Shown: positions 15,696 to 24,486, counted from the first letter of the stretch. The stretch: DNA of 33,782 nucleotides from Lachnospiraceae bacterium (GCA_015057515.1 SVED01000016.1:1-33782); one strand, 5' to 3'. Program-made: numbers and translations. Notes: a model not told the origin generated them from the letters alone.

Positions 15696-17123
15696 ATGAA
15701 TAATAAAGGACAAATAACGGTATTTCTATGCCTGATTTTGACATCCATTTTGTTGCTGGGAACGACAATAATTAATGTTGTAAATGTACACTCGGCAAGG
15801 GGAAAGGCTGTTATGTGTGCAACAAGTGCAATGTCGGATATAAGAGCAGAATACAACAATTACATATTTGAGCATTATCATATTCTCCTTTTTGATGTGA
15901 GTCAGGATGGGAAGGGACAAGGAAATCTTGAGGAAAAGGTTACGGAAACTATGGAATATAATTTGGGGGAAAGATTTAGTGTTGCAGATTGTGCCATCAC
16001 AAACTATGTCACTCTATACGAAGATGAGTATAAGAAACTGAAGGAACAGATTTCTGAGTATTTAGTGTATGTAGGGATAGAGACGGCAGGCGAGTATATA
16101 ATATCTGCAACAGGAGGAGATGATGGAACCCTGCCGGAATCTTTGAAGGAGAATCTGGAAAATGCAGAGGATGTTCCTTTGGAAGATATTTCACCGGAGG
16201 ATGTGATTGCTGATAAGGAAGCATCTGATTCTGGGGAGGAAGAAGATTTTGATCCCAGAGATTTCACCTCTGATATAGGTGATATGGGAGTTTTGTACTT
16301 TGTTATGCCTGATGATATGTATGTGAGTAACATGATGATAGATCTTATGAATATGCCTTCCTTTGAGCTTTCTCATTTTGTGGATTCGGTGTTTGAAATG
16401 AATGAGGATTTTGATGATTACAGTGATTTTAAAACTGACTTGACTTCACATGAGAGTTGGTGTGATGAGGTGAAAAATATGGGTGCGGGAATTAGCTATG
16501 CAACATTAGTGTTTAATTCAATAACAAACCCAGACAAAAATCCAGACACGGTTTTGGACTGTGAAATGGAATATCTTATTTGTGGCAAAGGTTCAGATCG
16601 GGAGAATTTAGAAGGTGTTGTAAATAAAATTGTTGCTTTACGTCTGCCAATCAATTTTGCATATCTGGTTAGTGATTCCGGTAAAATGAGTGAAATCAAA
16701 GCAATATCCTTTTCCCTTTCCTTAATATCACTTGTGCCAGAACCGGTTATGAGATATCTTTTGGCAGGATGTTGGGCTTATGTGGAATCTCTTGCAGAGG
16801 TGCGTAGTCTTCTGGAAGGAAAAACAATACCATTTAATAAGACAGGCACAGATTGGATAACAGACTTTAAAAATTTAGAGGGTAGTATGAATGATTCTGC
16901 AAGAGAAGATAAAAAAGGGCTGAACTATGAGCATTATCTTTGCATATTAATGGCGTTAAATGAAGATAAAATTTATCCACGAATGTTGGATTTGATGCAA
17001 TTAAATTCTATTGAGGCGGGTGAGGATATATGTGTAGTGGATGCCGGTGTTGAAGTGTCTATGGATATAAGTGTTATTTTTGAGGGAAGAAAAATGAGTT
17101 TCAGTGTGACAACAGGATATTAG
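15696..17123 (+). CDS. DUF5702-type Tad-locus protein
   Basis: The 475-residue product begins with a hydrophobic segment (residues about 6-28; NKGQITVFLCLILTSILLLG) and continues with HSARGKAVMCATSAMSDIRAEYN and YHILLFDVS, the N-terminal pattern of the DUF5702 family, which recurs in Firmicutes Tad loci, probably in the place of TadG. Most of the protein would be extracytoplasmic, including an acidic stretch (about 140-190) rich in Glu/Asp. There is no Glu at position 5 after the glycine, so it is not obviously a pseudopilin. The ATG follows AAGGAGGAG. Its precise role in the pilus is unknown. Confidence 0.75.
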   Translation: MNNKGQITVFLCLILTSILLLGTTIINVVNVHSARGKAVMCATSAMSDIRAEYNNYIFEHYHILLFDVSQDGKGQGNLEEKVTETMEYNLGERFSVADCAITNYVTLYEDEYKKLKEQISEYLVYVGIETAGEYIISATGGDDGTLPESLKENLENAEDVPLEDISPEDVIADKEASDSGEEEDFDPRDFTSDIGDMGVLYFVMPDDMYVSNMMIDLMNMPSFELSHFVDSVFEMNEDFDDYSDFKTDLTSHESWCDEVKNMGAGISYATLVFNSITNPDKNPDTVLDCEMEYLICGKGSDRENLEGVVNKIVALRLPINFAYLVSDSGKMSEIKAISFSLSLISLVPEPVMRYLLAGCWAYVESLAEVRSLLEGKTIPFNKTGTDWITDFKNLEGSMNDSAREDKKGLNYEHYLCILMALNEDKIYPRMLDLMQLNSIEAGEDICVVDAGVEVSMDISVIFEGRKMSFSVTTGY

Positions 17124-17249
17124 TTATTGTTTGTTTTAATGTCCTCTGTCTCATGCCCAATTATAAAAAAAACCTCTCCAGGTGCAGACCATAAATGGCT
17201 TTTGCCATAGAGATAGAGGATGTTAAAACAGACAATAAAGGAGGTTGCT

Positions 17250-17990
17250 ATGTTTACAACAGATAACAGAGGAGTAGCTACTGTGGAGGCAACGTTGATA
17301 CTTCCCTTTTTTATATTTGCAATGTTATCTATATACCGTATGGCCCAGTGTAGAATTGCTGAAAATATAATATATGATGCCAGCATAGAAACAGCAGAGT
17401 ATCTTTCGGAATTGGCATATATTGATGAGAATGCAATTTACGGACCTGAGCTTATTTTTTCTAAATATGTAGATGACAGTGATTTTCTTGATACTTATAT
17501 AGTGGATGGAACGTCAGGAATTAATTTTCTTGGGACCACAGGTGTAGATGAGGATGGATACTTTATTTTAAAGGTTAATTACTCTACAAAAGTAATTATG
17601 CCATTTATGCCAAGCCTTTCTCAGGATAAGACTATATCCATAAAAAAGCGTGCCTATACAGGAAATATAGTGAGTGAGGATAATGCGGATAGTTCGGGCG
17701 ATAGATATGTTTATATAACAGATTATATGTCGGTATATCACAATAGCAGAACATGTACATATTTGGATTTGTCTACTCAAGTTTCAGGAAAAAAAGAAGC
17801 AGAAGCTCGTGGATTAAGTTTGTGTGAGTTTTGTCCTCCTGTTGATGTGGATAAGGTAATAGTGACAGATTTTGGTGAAAGGTATCATACAAGGAGAGAG
17901 TGTAGTGGATTAAAGCGAACAATATATAGAGTTAAACTAAAGGATGTGGAAGGAATGGGAGAATGTTCAAGATGTGGAAGTGGAAATTAA
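17250..17990 (+). CDS. TadE-like pseudopilin with two HCCC metal-site-like motifs
   Basis: The 246-residue product has a class III prepilin leader cut after G8 (NRG, then VATVE, with Glu at +5), and a hydrophobic helix to about residue 32, as in TadE pseudopilins. The C-terminal third is unusual: two similar blocks contain YH163-164, C169, C192-x2-C195 and YH212-213, C218, C239-x2-C242. Both are preceded by a V/I-T-D step five residues before the YH. The YH-x4-C-x2-L and C-x2-C pattern is like the Ada-type metal-binding fold found at the end of many nucleases, so a zinc role is inferred. Start ATG 17250 has AAGGAGGT at 17237-17244. Confidence 0.78.
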   Translation: MFTTDNRGVATVEATLILPFFIFAMLSIYRMAQCRIAENIIYDASIETAEYLSELAYIDENAIYGPELIFSKYVDDSDFLDTYIVDGTSGINFLGTTGVDEDGYFILKVNYSTKVIMPFMPSLSQDKTISIKKRAYTGNIVSEDNADSSGDRYVYITDYMSVYHNSRTCTYLDLSTQVSGKKEAEARGLSLCEFCPPVDVDKVIVTDFGERYHTRRECSGLKRTIYRVKLKDVEGMGECSRCGSGN

Positions 17991-18211
17991 ACAATAGCGG
18001 AAGTATTACTGTGGAGATGAGTTTCATAATGCCAATAGTTATAGGCATCGTCATGTTAGTAATTTTTACATTGATAAGTAGTAGAGATGATGTTCAGACG
18101 CAAGTTGATAAGTACACAGAATTGTATTTATACAGTGAAGAGATGATATATGGAGAATGTAGTGACAGATTGAGGAGGTGGCAATTTTATGGAGATGCAA
18201 TTTTTGAGTAA
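17963..18211 (+). CDS. Mini TadE-like pseudopilin
   Basis: This 82-residue protein has the prepilin pattern NNSG, then SITVE (cleavage after G13, Glu at +5), then a hydrophobic helix up to about residue 37 and a polar tail. It overlaps the preceding TadE gene by 28 bases and the next gene by 23, so all three are packed in one operon. It lacks the metal-site-like motifs of its neighbour. It is probably a minor pilin or assembly pseudopilin. The start is uncertain between ATG 17963 and ATG 17972; both lie before the leader. Confidence 0.65.
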   Translation: MFKMWKWKLNNSGSITVEMSFIMPIVIGIVMLVIFTLISSRDDVQTQVDKYTELYLYSEEMIYGECSDRLRRWQFYGDAIFE

Positions 18212-19103
18212 GGGAATAGACAGATATCTTAATGTACCCCTTGGCTCAATTGAAGATATTATGAGCCGGGGAGAATATTATAAGGTGAGAATGCTGGAGG
18301 AAAATTCTATTGAGCATATGATGCGACCAATATTTTCCCAGACGGATAATATGATTTATCTAAGATATAATACAGGCATAGGTAATCTTCTTAATAGAGT
18401 TTTGATGAATATAAAGGTAGACAGTGATATGCTAAAACTTATTGTGGGGCAGGTGGTTCACTGTATTGAAATCATAGGAGATTTTTTGCTGCAAGCGGAC
18501 GATTTGGTGGTTCTACCTGAATATATGCTTTATGAGGTTGAAGAAAAGCGGGTGAAGTTGATGTATGTTCCGGGGTATAACGTACCTATAAGACAGCAGT
18601 TGAAAAAATTTTTGGAGTATATTATGAAAGTGTTTGACCATAGGGATAAACGGGGAATTGGTATGTTATATAACATATACGATTACATATGTGAAGATGT
18701 GGTGGATGTACAGGTTATAAAAAGTATGCTTTTAAAAGAAGAACCCTTTGAAGAACAGGTGTTATGTAAACCTGAGAACCTGGAAGAGCATTATCAGGAT
18801 AATATTACTGTAAATGGGGATAGAGAGAAAAAAAGCAACATAGAAAAAATAGTTTTGTGGGGGGCCGGTTGTTGTTTTATCCTTGTATACTTTTTTTCGG
18901 GAAAAGAAATATTTTTACTCGGAGCTATAAGTTTTTTTGCAATGGGAATATGGAATTCGATTTATTTTTCATCTAAAAGAGAGACTTCTGTTGCCAAAAC
19001 TCAGATTGTTTATGATACCTTTGGCACAGATAATGATGAGTTGACATTTATAGAAGATACGGGGAAAGAGAAAAGACAGCGGATGTCCATAGTGGAACAT
19101 TGA
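18189..19103 (+). CDS. DUF6382-like Tad-locus protein without FHA domain
   Basis: The 304-residue product resembles the N-terminal DUF6382 domain of FHA-fused proteins of Clostridia: the IYLRYNTGIGNLLNRVLMN segment, then a helical region with FLLQADDLVVLPEYMLYEVEEKRVKLMYVPGY (across 98-129). It is followed by two hydrophobic segments (about 228-260) rather than an FHA domain, so it would be a membrane protein facing the cytosol at its N-terminus. The 31192 pseudogene and 32840 gene carry the same kind of domain. It starts with the ATG at 18189 inside the mini TadE gene and ends the Tad operon before a terminator. Its role is unknown. Confidence 0.65.
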   Translation: MEMQFLSKGIDRYLNVPLGSIEDIMSRGEYYKVRMLEENSIEHMMRPIFSQTDNMIYLRYNTGIGNLLNRVLMNIKVDSDMLKLIVGQVVHCIEIIGDFLLQADDLVVLPEYMLYEVEEKRVKLMYVPGYNVPIRQQLKKFLEYIMKVFDHRDKRGIGMLYNIYDYICEDVVDVQVIKSMLLKEEPFEEQVLCKPENLEEHYQDNITVNGDREKKSNIEKIVLWGAGCCFILVYFFSGKEIFLLGAISFFAMGIWNSIYFSSKRETSVAKTQIVYDTFGTDNDELTFIEDTGKEKRQRMSIVEH

Positions 19104-19137
19104 CAGTTGTAAAGATGGATACTTTAAAACACACTTA

Positions 19138-19168
19138 AAAAAAGAATGTGCGATGCACATTCTTTTTT
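19138..19168 (+). terminator. Intrinsic terminator of the Tad operon
   Basis: The arms GAATGTGC (19144-19151) and GCACATTC (19155-19162) with flanking A and T runs give a stem of up to 14 pairs around a three-base loop, followed by T6. It sits 35 bases after the end of the DUF6382-like gene and can work in both directions. Confidence 0.85.
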
Positions 19169-19178
19169 ATATCTTTGA

Positions 19179-19207
19179 TTGTAATTAGCTTCTATTTTTG
19201 GTATAGT
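19179..19207 (+). promoter_or_regulatory. Promoter of the flavodoxin/dnaX group
   Basis: TTGTAA at 19179-19184 and TATAGT at 19202-19207 are exactly 17 bases apart, and TGG directly before the -10 makes it an extended -10 site. Transcription would start near 19214, about 40 bases before the TTG start at 19253. Confidence 0.6.
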
Positions 19208-19252
19208 ATTTGTATATGTATTTTAATTTTGTAATAGGTTGAGGTGGAAGTT

Positions 19253-20254
19253 TTGAAGGTTAATATTTACTACGGTGGAAGAGGTTTACTTGAAGACCCA
19301 ACACTATTTGTAATCGACAGAATAGTGCAGGTTCTTGAGGAGCTTAGAGTTACTGTTAAAAGATACAATATGTATGAGGATAAGTCTGGTATTGCTACAT
19401 TGCCTAACACTTTGAAAGATTGTGACGGTGTTATTCTTGCGTCTAGTGTGGAGTGGTTTGGCATTGGTGGCTTTATGCAGCAGTTTCTTGATATGTGTTG
19501 GCTCTATGGAGACAAAGAAAAGATATCTAGCTTGTATATGATGCCCGTTGTTGTGGCTACAGCATATGGTGAGCAGGATGCGGAACTCTCTCTTCGTAAG
19601 GCTTGGGATGTATTAGGAGGTATTTCTCTAAATGGTCTTGCTACGTATGTTGATTCTCACGAAATATTAGAACGTAATTCTGCCTATTTGGCGCTTATTG
19701 AGAAAAAGACAGAGGACCTTTACAGAAATATTAACCAAAAGATTGTTAAACTTCCAACCAGTAGCACAGCAGTAAAGAACAACATTATCAAAAAGAGCAA
19801 TATTATCCTTACTCCTCAAGAGAGTGAGCAGCTTTCTAAGTTCGTGGCAGACGATGGTTACGTGAAAAAGCAAAAAGAGGATATAGAAGAGCTGGCAGCT
19901 ATGTTTAAGCAGATGCTTGGCGATGATGATAAGCAAGAGGAAAGTATTTATGAGGACGATATTGTTGAAGGCTTTTGTAAAAATTATCATCCGGAAAAAG
20001 ATTTTAATGCAAAGTACGTTATAGTGATTACAGATATTGGAAAGACTCTTATTATCAATGTAGGCGACAATTTTGTATGTGAGTATGGGGAAGATCAGGA
20101 TAGTGATGTTAAGCTAAAGGCAGAGAGTTCTCTTATGCGAGATATATTGGCTGGTAAGATGACCTTCCAAAAAGGCTTTATGTCAGGAGAAATTACTGCG
20201 AAGGGTAACTTTAAAACCCTTAGAATGTTAGACCAGGTTTTTAGATTTAGATAA
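19253..20254 (+). CDS. Flavodoxin-like/SCP2-domain fusion protein
   Basis: This 333-residue protein begins MKVNIYYGGRG and has a flavodoxin-like N-terminal half with LASSVEWFGIGGFMQQFLD, the segment that in NAD(P)H-dependent FMN reductases packs on the flavin. The C-terminal part (about residues 240-333) with DIGKTLIINVGDN and MTFQKGFMSGEITAKGNFKTLRMLDQVF (split) matches an SCP2 sterol-carrier-like lipid-binding domain. The linker is charged and helical. The start is TTG 19253, six bases after GAGGTGG at 19241-19247; the GTG at 19244 lies inside this ribosome site. It sits upstream of dnaX and its substrate is unknown. Confidence 0.75.
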   Translation: MKVNIYYGGRGLLEDPTLFVIDRIVQVLEELRVTVKRYNMYEDKSGIATLPNTLKDCDGVILASSVEWFGIGGFMQQFLDMCWLYGDKEKISSLYMMPVVVATAYGEQDAELSLRKAWDVLGGISLNGLATYVDSHEILERNSAYLALIEKKTEDLYRNINQKIVKLPTSSTAVKNNIIKKSNIILTPQESEQLSKFVADDGYVKKQKEDIEELAAMFKQMLGDDDKQEESIYEDDIVEGFCKNYHPEKDFNAKYVIVITDIGKTLIINVGDNFVCEYGEDQDSDVKLKAESSLMRDILAGKMTFQKGFMSGEITAKGNFKTLRMLDQVFRFR

Positions 20255-20296
20255 AACAAATAGTATTATGTAATTGGATGAGAGTGAGGATGCTAT

Positions 20297-21958
20297 ATGT
20301 CATATATGGCTTTATACCGAAAATGGCGTCCTGATGGGTTTCAGGAGGTAAAGGGACAGGAACATATTGTTACTACCCTTAAGAATCAGATAAAACATGG
20401 AAAAGTAGGTCATGCCTACCTCTTTTGTGGAACTAGAGGTACAGGTAAAACTACTGTGGCAAAGCTTATGGCTAAAGCCATGAACTGTGAGAACTTAATA
20501 GACGGAAGCCCTTGTAATGAATGTCCAAGTTGCCAAGCTATTTCAAAAGGAGCATCTATGAATGTTATCGAAATAGATGCGGCATCTAACAATGGTGTTG
20601 ATAATATTAGACAGATAAATGAATCCGTTCAGTATTCACCTCAGTCAGGTAAATGTCTCGTATATATTATTGATGAGGTTCATATGCTTTCCGCAGGTGC
20701 CTTTAATGCACTACTCAAAACATTAGAAGAACCCCCTTCCTATGTGAAGTTTATCCTTGCAACAACAGAGTCCCATAAGATACCTGTGACCATAATGTCC
20801 AGATGTCAGAGATATGACTTTAGGCGTATTTCCATAGAGACTATAACCAACAGGTTAGGTGAGCTTCTTGAAAGAGAGGGAGTATCTGCAACCAAGGAAG
20901 CATTGGCCTATGTCGCTAAGGCAGCAGATGGTTCTATGCGAGATGCCTTAAGTATTTTAGATAGATGTATTTCTTTTAACATAGGTCAGGAATTAACCTA
21001 TGATATGGTTCTGGAGACTATAGGTGCAGTTGATATAGAGGTATACATCAAATTACTTGCAGCTATAGGTGAAAGTGATGCTGCTACAGCGGTCGACATT
21101 ATTGATGATGCTATTTGGCAGGGGAAAGATTTATCCCAGCTTGTCAATGAATTTACAGGCTTTATCAGAAACATTTTAATGCTTAAGTTTAATCCTGATA
21201 TAGCGGTGGATGTTACTTCCGACAATGTTGGAAGACTGATAGATATAGGAGAGAGTTTTTCTGAGGGAATATTGATTAACTATATTAACATTCTTCAGGA
21301 AGCGTCCACAAAAATAAGTTATACCACAGCCAAAAAGGTTATGCTGGAAGTGGCTATCATAAAGATGAGCAAGCCACAGATGCAGGAGGGTGAAGCGGCT
21401 CTTCAAAAGCGAGTGGAGGATTTGGAAAAGTCCTTGGAGCAGGCTATGGAACAGCTTAAAAATGGAGCCGGTCAGGTGGTTTACGTGACTAAGGAACAAG
21501 GCTTGGGAGATGAGACATTACAAGCAAATGTATCTGATTATGGTGAGGTGTCAACAGATGATTTATCTTCACAGAGTGATCAAATATTAGATAACCTTAA
21601 GTCAAAATATAAAGATGCAGATATGGATGAGATATTGGCCATAGTAAACTCTTGGAATTATATAAAGTCCAATGCTATGAAGCTTACAAGAAATTTCATG
21701 GATATGGTGAGTGTGAGAGTTAGTCACATACCATCCGCCATTGATTTGGTGATTGTAAAGTCTCCGGAACATCAGGGCGCAATTGATTACTATGACAAAC
21801 AATCCAATGTGGATATTCTCAAAAAACAGATATCTGATATGACAGAAAGAGACATTAATATTAACATTGTAAAGATATCTCCAAAGGAAGCAGTTGAAAC
21901 ACAGCTGAGCCAATGGGATTTATCAAAAATAAAAATAAAAATAGACTATAAATATTAG
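20297..21958 (+). CDS. dnaX: DNA polymerase III subunits gamma/tau
   Basis: DnaX loads the sliding clamp as part of the clamp-loader complex. Visible marks are ALYRKWRP near the start, Walker A GTRGTGKTT (about 45-53), the zinc cluster C64, C73, C76, C79, Walker B IIDEVH at 124-129, and the SRC sensor near 168-170. The 553-residue length matches Firmicutes tau; the C-terminal part (about 370-553) is the tau-specific region. Poly-A tracts of only five As occur near the 3' end, and I see no canonical slippage site for a gamma product. It heads the dnaX-ebfC-recR group, with 13 bases to the next gene. Confidence 0.96.
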   Translation: MSYMALYRKWRPDGFQEVKGQEHIVTTLKNQIKHGKVGHAYLFCGTRGTGKTTVAKLMAKAMNCENLIDGSPCNECPSCQAISKGASMNVIEIDAASNNGVDNIRQINESVQYSPQSGKCLVYIIDEVHMLSAGAFNALLKTLEEPPSYVKFILATTESHKIPVTIMSRCQRYDFRRISIETITNRLGELLEREGVSATKEALAYVAKAADGSMRDALSILDRCISFNIGQELTYDMVLETIGAVDIEVYIKLLAAIGESDAATAVDIIDDAIWQGKDLSQLVNEFTGFIRNILMLKFNPDIAVDVTSDNVGRLIDIGESFSEGILINYINILQEASTKISYTTAKKVMLEVAIIKMSKPQMQEGEAALQKRVEDLEKSLEQAMEQLKNGAGQVVYVTKEQGLGDETLQANVSDYGEVSTDDLSSQSDQILDNLKSKYKDADMDEILAIVNSWNYIKSNAMKLTRNFMDMVSVRVSHIPSAIDLVIVKSPEHQGAIDYYDKQSNVDILKKQISDMTERDININIVKISPKEAVETQLSQWDLSKIKIKIDYKY

Positions 21959-21971
21959 GAGGATTATTAAA

Positions 21972-22319
21972 ATGGCAAGAAGAGGTGGATACCCAGGAGG
22001 AATGATGCCTGGCAATATGAATAACCTTATGAAGCAGGCTCAGAGAATGCAAAAGCAGATGGAGGAGACTACAGCTGCTCTTGAGGAAAAGGAGTATGAG
22101 GCTACTGCAGGTGGAGGTGTTGTTAAGGTTACAATTAACGGCAAAAAGGAAGTTACTGCTGTACATCTTGAGGAAGAGGTTGTTGACAAGGACGATATTG
22201 AGATGTTAGAGGATCTCATTATGGCAGCTGTCAATGAGGCTATCAGAATGCAGGATGATGACCAGAAGGAGCAGATGGGTAAAATCACTGGCGGATTAGG
22301 CGGAGGATTTCCTTTCTAA
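21972..22319 (+). CDS. ebfC: YbaB/EbfC nucleoid-associated protein
   Basis: A 115-residue DNA-binding protein with the YbaB/EbfC pattern: N-terminal glycine/methionine-rich segment, then [18 protein letters not shown], the beta-rich [15 protein letters not shown] near residues 47-60, and the helical tail. It forms dimers that bind DNA. It lies between dnaX and recR, the conserved bacterial order. Ribosome site AGGAGG at 21957-21962. Its TAA overlaps the recR start as TAATG. Confidence 0.94.
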   Translation: MARRGGYPGGMMPGNMNNLMKQAQRMQKQMEETTAALEEKEYEATAGGGVVKVTINGKKEVTAVHLEEEVVDKDDIEMLEDLIMAAVNEAIRMQDDDQKEQMGKITGGLGGGFPF

Positions 22320-22918
22320 TGGATATTTACGGAGGACAGGTTAACAAGTTAATCGAGGAATTATCCAGACTTCCAGGTATAGGTGGAAAGACAGCTCAAA
22401 GATTGGCATTTTACATCATTAATATGCCAGAGGAAAGGGCAAAGGGTCTTTCGGATGCTATTATTGACGCAAAGCAAAACATAAAATACTGCAAAACCTG
22501 TTATACTATAACTGACAGGGAAGAATGTCCAATATGCGCATCTTCAAACAGAGATCACAAGCTTATTATGGTAGTTGAGACACCGAGAGACTTGGCAGCA
22601 TATGAAAGATGCGGTCAATACAAAGGTGTATACCATGTGTTACACGGAGTGATTAATCCTGCTATGGGTATTGGAGCCAATGATATTAGGCTTAAAGAAC
22701 TCATTGTTAGATTAGAGCAGGTGGATGTAGAGGAACTTATTATTGCAACCAATTCAAGTGTCGAGGGAGAAGCCACGGCTATGTACATATCTAAGTTGGT
22801 TAAACCATCTGGCATAAAAACCACACGTATTGCAAGTGGGGTGCCTGTAGGTGGAGATTTGGAGTGTATAGATGAAGTGACTTTACTTAGAGCCTTGGAT
22901 GGAAGAATCACGATTTAG
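22319..22918 (+). CDS. recR: Recombination protein RecR
   Basis: RecR works with RecF/RecO in loading RecA at gaps. The 199-residue product has a helix-hairpin-helix near [12 protein letters not shown] (20-31), a zinc cluster C58, C61, C70, C73, and a TOPRIM domain starting at about 83 ([14 protein letters not shown]). Length and domains match family norm. The ATG overlaps the ebfC stop. It ends 11 bases before the phosphofructokinase start. Confidence 0.96.
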   Translation: MDIYGGQVNKLIEELSRLPGIGGKTAQRLAFYIINMPEERAKGLSDAIIDAKQNIKYCKTCYTITDREECPICASSNRDHKLIMVVETPRDLAAYERCGQYKGVYHVLHGVINPAMGIGANDIRLKELIVRLEQVDVEELIIATNSSVEGEATAMYISKLVKPSGIKTTRIASGVPVGGDLECIDEVTLLRALDGRITI

Positions 22919-22929
22919 GAGGTAGCGGT

Positions 22930-24009
22930 ATGAAGAGAATTGGTATTTTAACTAGCGGTGGAGATTGTCAGGCCCTTAATGCAACTATGCGTGGCGTAGT
23001 AAAAGGTCTTTACAATACTTTCAAAGAGGTTGAAGTTTATGGTTTCCTTGAGGGATACAGAGGTCTCATTTATGGAAACTACAGAAAACTTTCAGCAGAT
23101 GATTTCTCTGGAATTCTCACTAAGGGTGGAACTATTCTTGGCAGTTCAAGAACCCCATTTAAGCAGATGGGTGAGCCAACACCTGAAGGATATGATAAGG
23201 TTAAATGTATGAAAGAAAACTACAAGAAACTCAAATTGGATTGTCTTGTTGTTTTAGGTGGAAATGGTTCTCAGAAGACTGCAAACCTTTTGAGTGAGGA
23301 AGGTCTTAATGTTGTGGGATGCCCAAAAACTATTGATAACGATATTTGGGGAACAGATATGACTTTTGGTTTCCAGAGTGCTGTTGATATAGCTACAAAT
23401 GCTATGGATTGTATCCACACTACAGCTGCTTCTCACAACCGTGTATTTATTGTTGAGATTATGGGACACAAGGTTGGTTGGATTACTCTTCATGCAGGTA
23501 TTGCATCAGGAGCAGATATTATTCTTATACCTGAGATTCCATACGATATTAAGAAAGTGTGTAAGGCTCTTGAGAAAAGAACTAAAGCGGGCAAGGGATT
23601 TTCTATACTTGCTGTTGCTGAGGGTGCTATTTCAAAAGAGGTTGCGGAGCTTCCAAAGAAGGAAAGAAAGGCAGCAATTGCAGCAGCTGCAGAGAAATAT
23701 CCGTCAGTGGCATATGAGGTTGCTGATAAGATTAAGGCAGAATGCGGTATGGATATTAGAGTAACTGTTCCTGGACATACTCAAAGAGGTGGAAGCCCAG
23801 TGCCTTATGATAGAGTTATATCAAGTCTTTTCGGTGCTAAGGCGGCACAGCTTATTAAGGATGAGGATTTTGGTAAGCTTGTTGTTATGAAGAATAATGA
23901 GGTTACAGCTATACCTCTTTCTGAGTCAGCAGGTAAGCTTAAGTATGTTTCACCTGATGATTCGATTATTGCCAACGCAAAGATGTTAGGTATATCTTTT
24001 GGTGATTAG
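22930..24009 (+). CDS. pfkA: 6-phosphofructokinase, PFK_mixed type
   Basis: A 359-residue enzyme phosphorylating fructose 6-phosphate, the committed step of glycolysis. Visible motifs are GILTSGGDCQALN (5-17), GGTILGSSRTPF (66-77), GGNGSQKTA (110-118) and PKTIDNDIW (132-140) with catalytic D136. At the position of E. coli D103-G104 there are N112-G113, and K133 is at the position of G124. G113 favours ATP, K133 is typical of PPi-type enzymes, and N112 is unusual. MGHKVGW (178-184) resembles TIGR02483-type mixed PFKs, where MGR is usual in classical PfkA. I therefore cannot fix the phosphate donor. The ATG has AGGAGG at 22917-22922. Confidence 0.88.
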   Translation: MKRIGILTSGGDCQALNATMRGVVKGLYNTFKEVEVYGFLEGYRGLIYGNYRKLSADDFSGILTKGGTILGSSRTPFKQMGEPTPEGYDKVKCMKENYKKLKLDCLVVLGGNGSQKTANLLSEEGLNVVGCPKTIDNDIWGTDMTFGFQSAVDIATNAMDCIHTTAASHNRVFIVEIMGHKVGWITLHAGIASGADIILIPEIPYDIKKVCKALEKRTKAGKGFSILAVAEGAISKEVAELPKKERKAAIAAAAEKYPSVAYEVADKIKAECGMDIRVTVPGHTQRGGSPVPYDRVISSLFGAKAAQLIKDEDFGKLVVMKNNEVTAIPLSESAGKLKYVSPDDSIIANAKMLGISFGD

Positions 24010-24066
24010 TTATAGCTTATATATGTAATTCTCACACTAAGAATTAATCGGCATATATTATCATTA

Positions 24067-24107
24067 ACAGACAATTAGAATTCCGTCCTGGAGTTTTGGT
24101 TGTCTGT
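24067..24107. repeat. Two-part hairpin between pfk and the small protein
   Basis: Outer arms ACAGACAA (24067-24074) and TTGTCTGT (24100-24107) are perfectly complementary, and within them AATTCC/GGAGTT form a second stem around a five-base loop (one T-G pair). No long T-run follows, so this could be a weak terminator or a structured leader for the next gene. It lies in a 135-base gap. Confidence 0.5.
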
Positions 24108-24144
24108 TTGTGAAATAGCCGATTTTATTATGTGGGGGATTTGT

Positions 24145-24486
24145 ATGAGTATTTTTCATAAACAGTTAGTAATGCCTGAACTACAGATGGTGGACGAGAG
24201 AGAGCTTATGGAGGATAGGGAGTATCTGATTCAAATGTATCCTGCAAAAGCAAAAATTATTATGGTTATGGTGGAGGATGCCTGTGACAAATTGGAGTAT
24301 GAAGGTAGTCCAATGTTTGCAATGTATCCTGACAAGGAAACAATATTAGGCATATCAAGAGATATATTTTATAAAGTGAGTTACAATCACGAGGATGAGA
24401 ATCTAAGACATCTTATAGATGTAATGGTATTTAATGAGTTTTATGTTAGACGTAGCAGATATAAAAGAAGGAGAAAATTCTTTTAG
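24145..24486 (+). CDS. Small hypothetical protein (113 residues)
   Basis: The product opens MSIFHKQLVMPELQMVDERELMED (given here in part) and is acidic for most of its length, ending in a strongly basic tail (RRSRYKRRRKFF). I recognise no domain and see no signal peptide or membrane segment. ATG 24145 is preferred: GGGGG at 24134-24138 is six bases upstream, whereas the longer reading frame to TTG 24100 starts inside the hairpin. Its stop is immediately followed by the start of the large secreted protein gene, so they are probably coupled and may work together. Confidence 0.6.
   Translation: MSIFHKQLVMPELQMVDERELMEDREYLIQMYPAKAKIIMVMVEDACDKLEYEGSPMFAMYPDKETILGISRDIFYKVSYNHEDENLRHLIDVMVFNEFYVRRSRYKRRRKFF

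Noticed and set aside
17123-17249. Short TGGC/GCCA hairpin upstream of the TadE-like gene as a terminator
   Set aside because: The stem is only five pairs and there is no T-run; the flanking genes appear to be in one operon.
21925-21958. Programmed frameshift for a short DnaX (gamma) product
   Set aside because: The A5 tracts lie within the last codons of the gene, so shifting would not give a gamma-sized protein; no other slippery motif was seen.
24100-24144. Longer reading frame for the small protein, from TTG 24100
   Set aside because: It would start within the hairpin and has no ribosome site; GGGGG before ATG 24145 is better.
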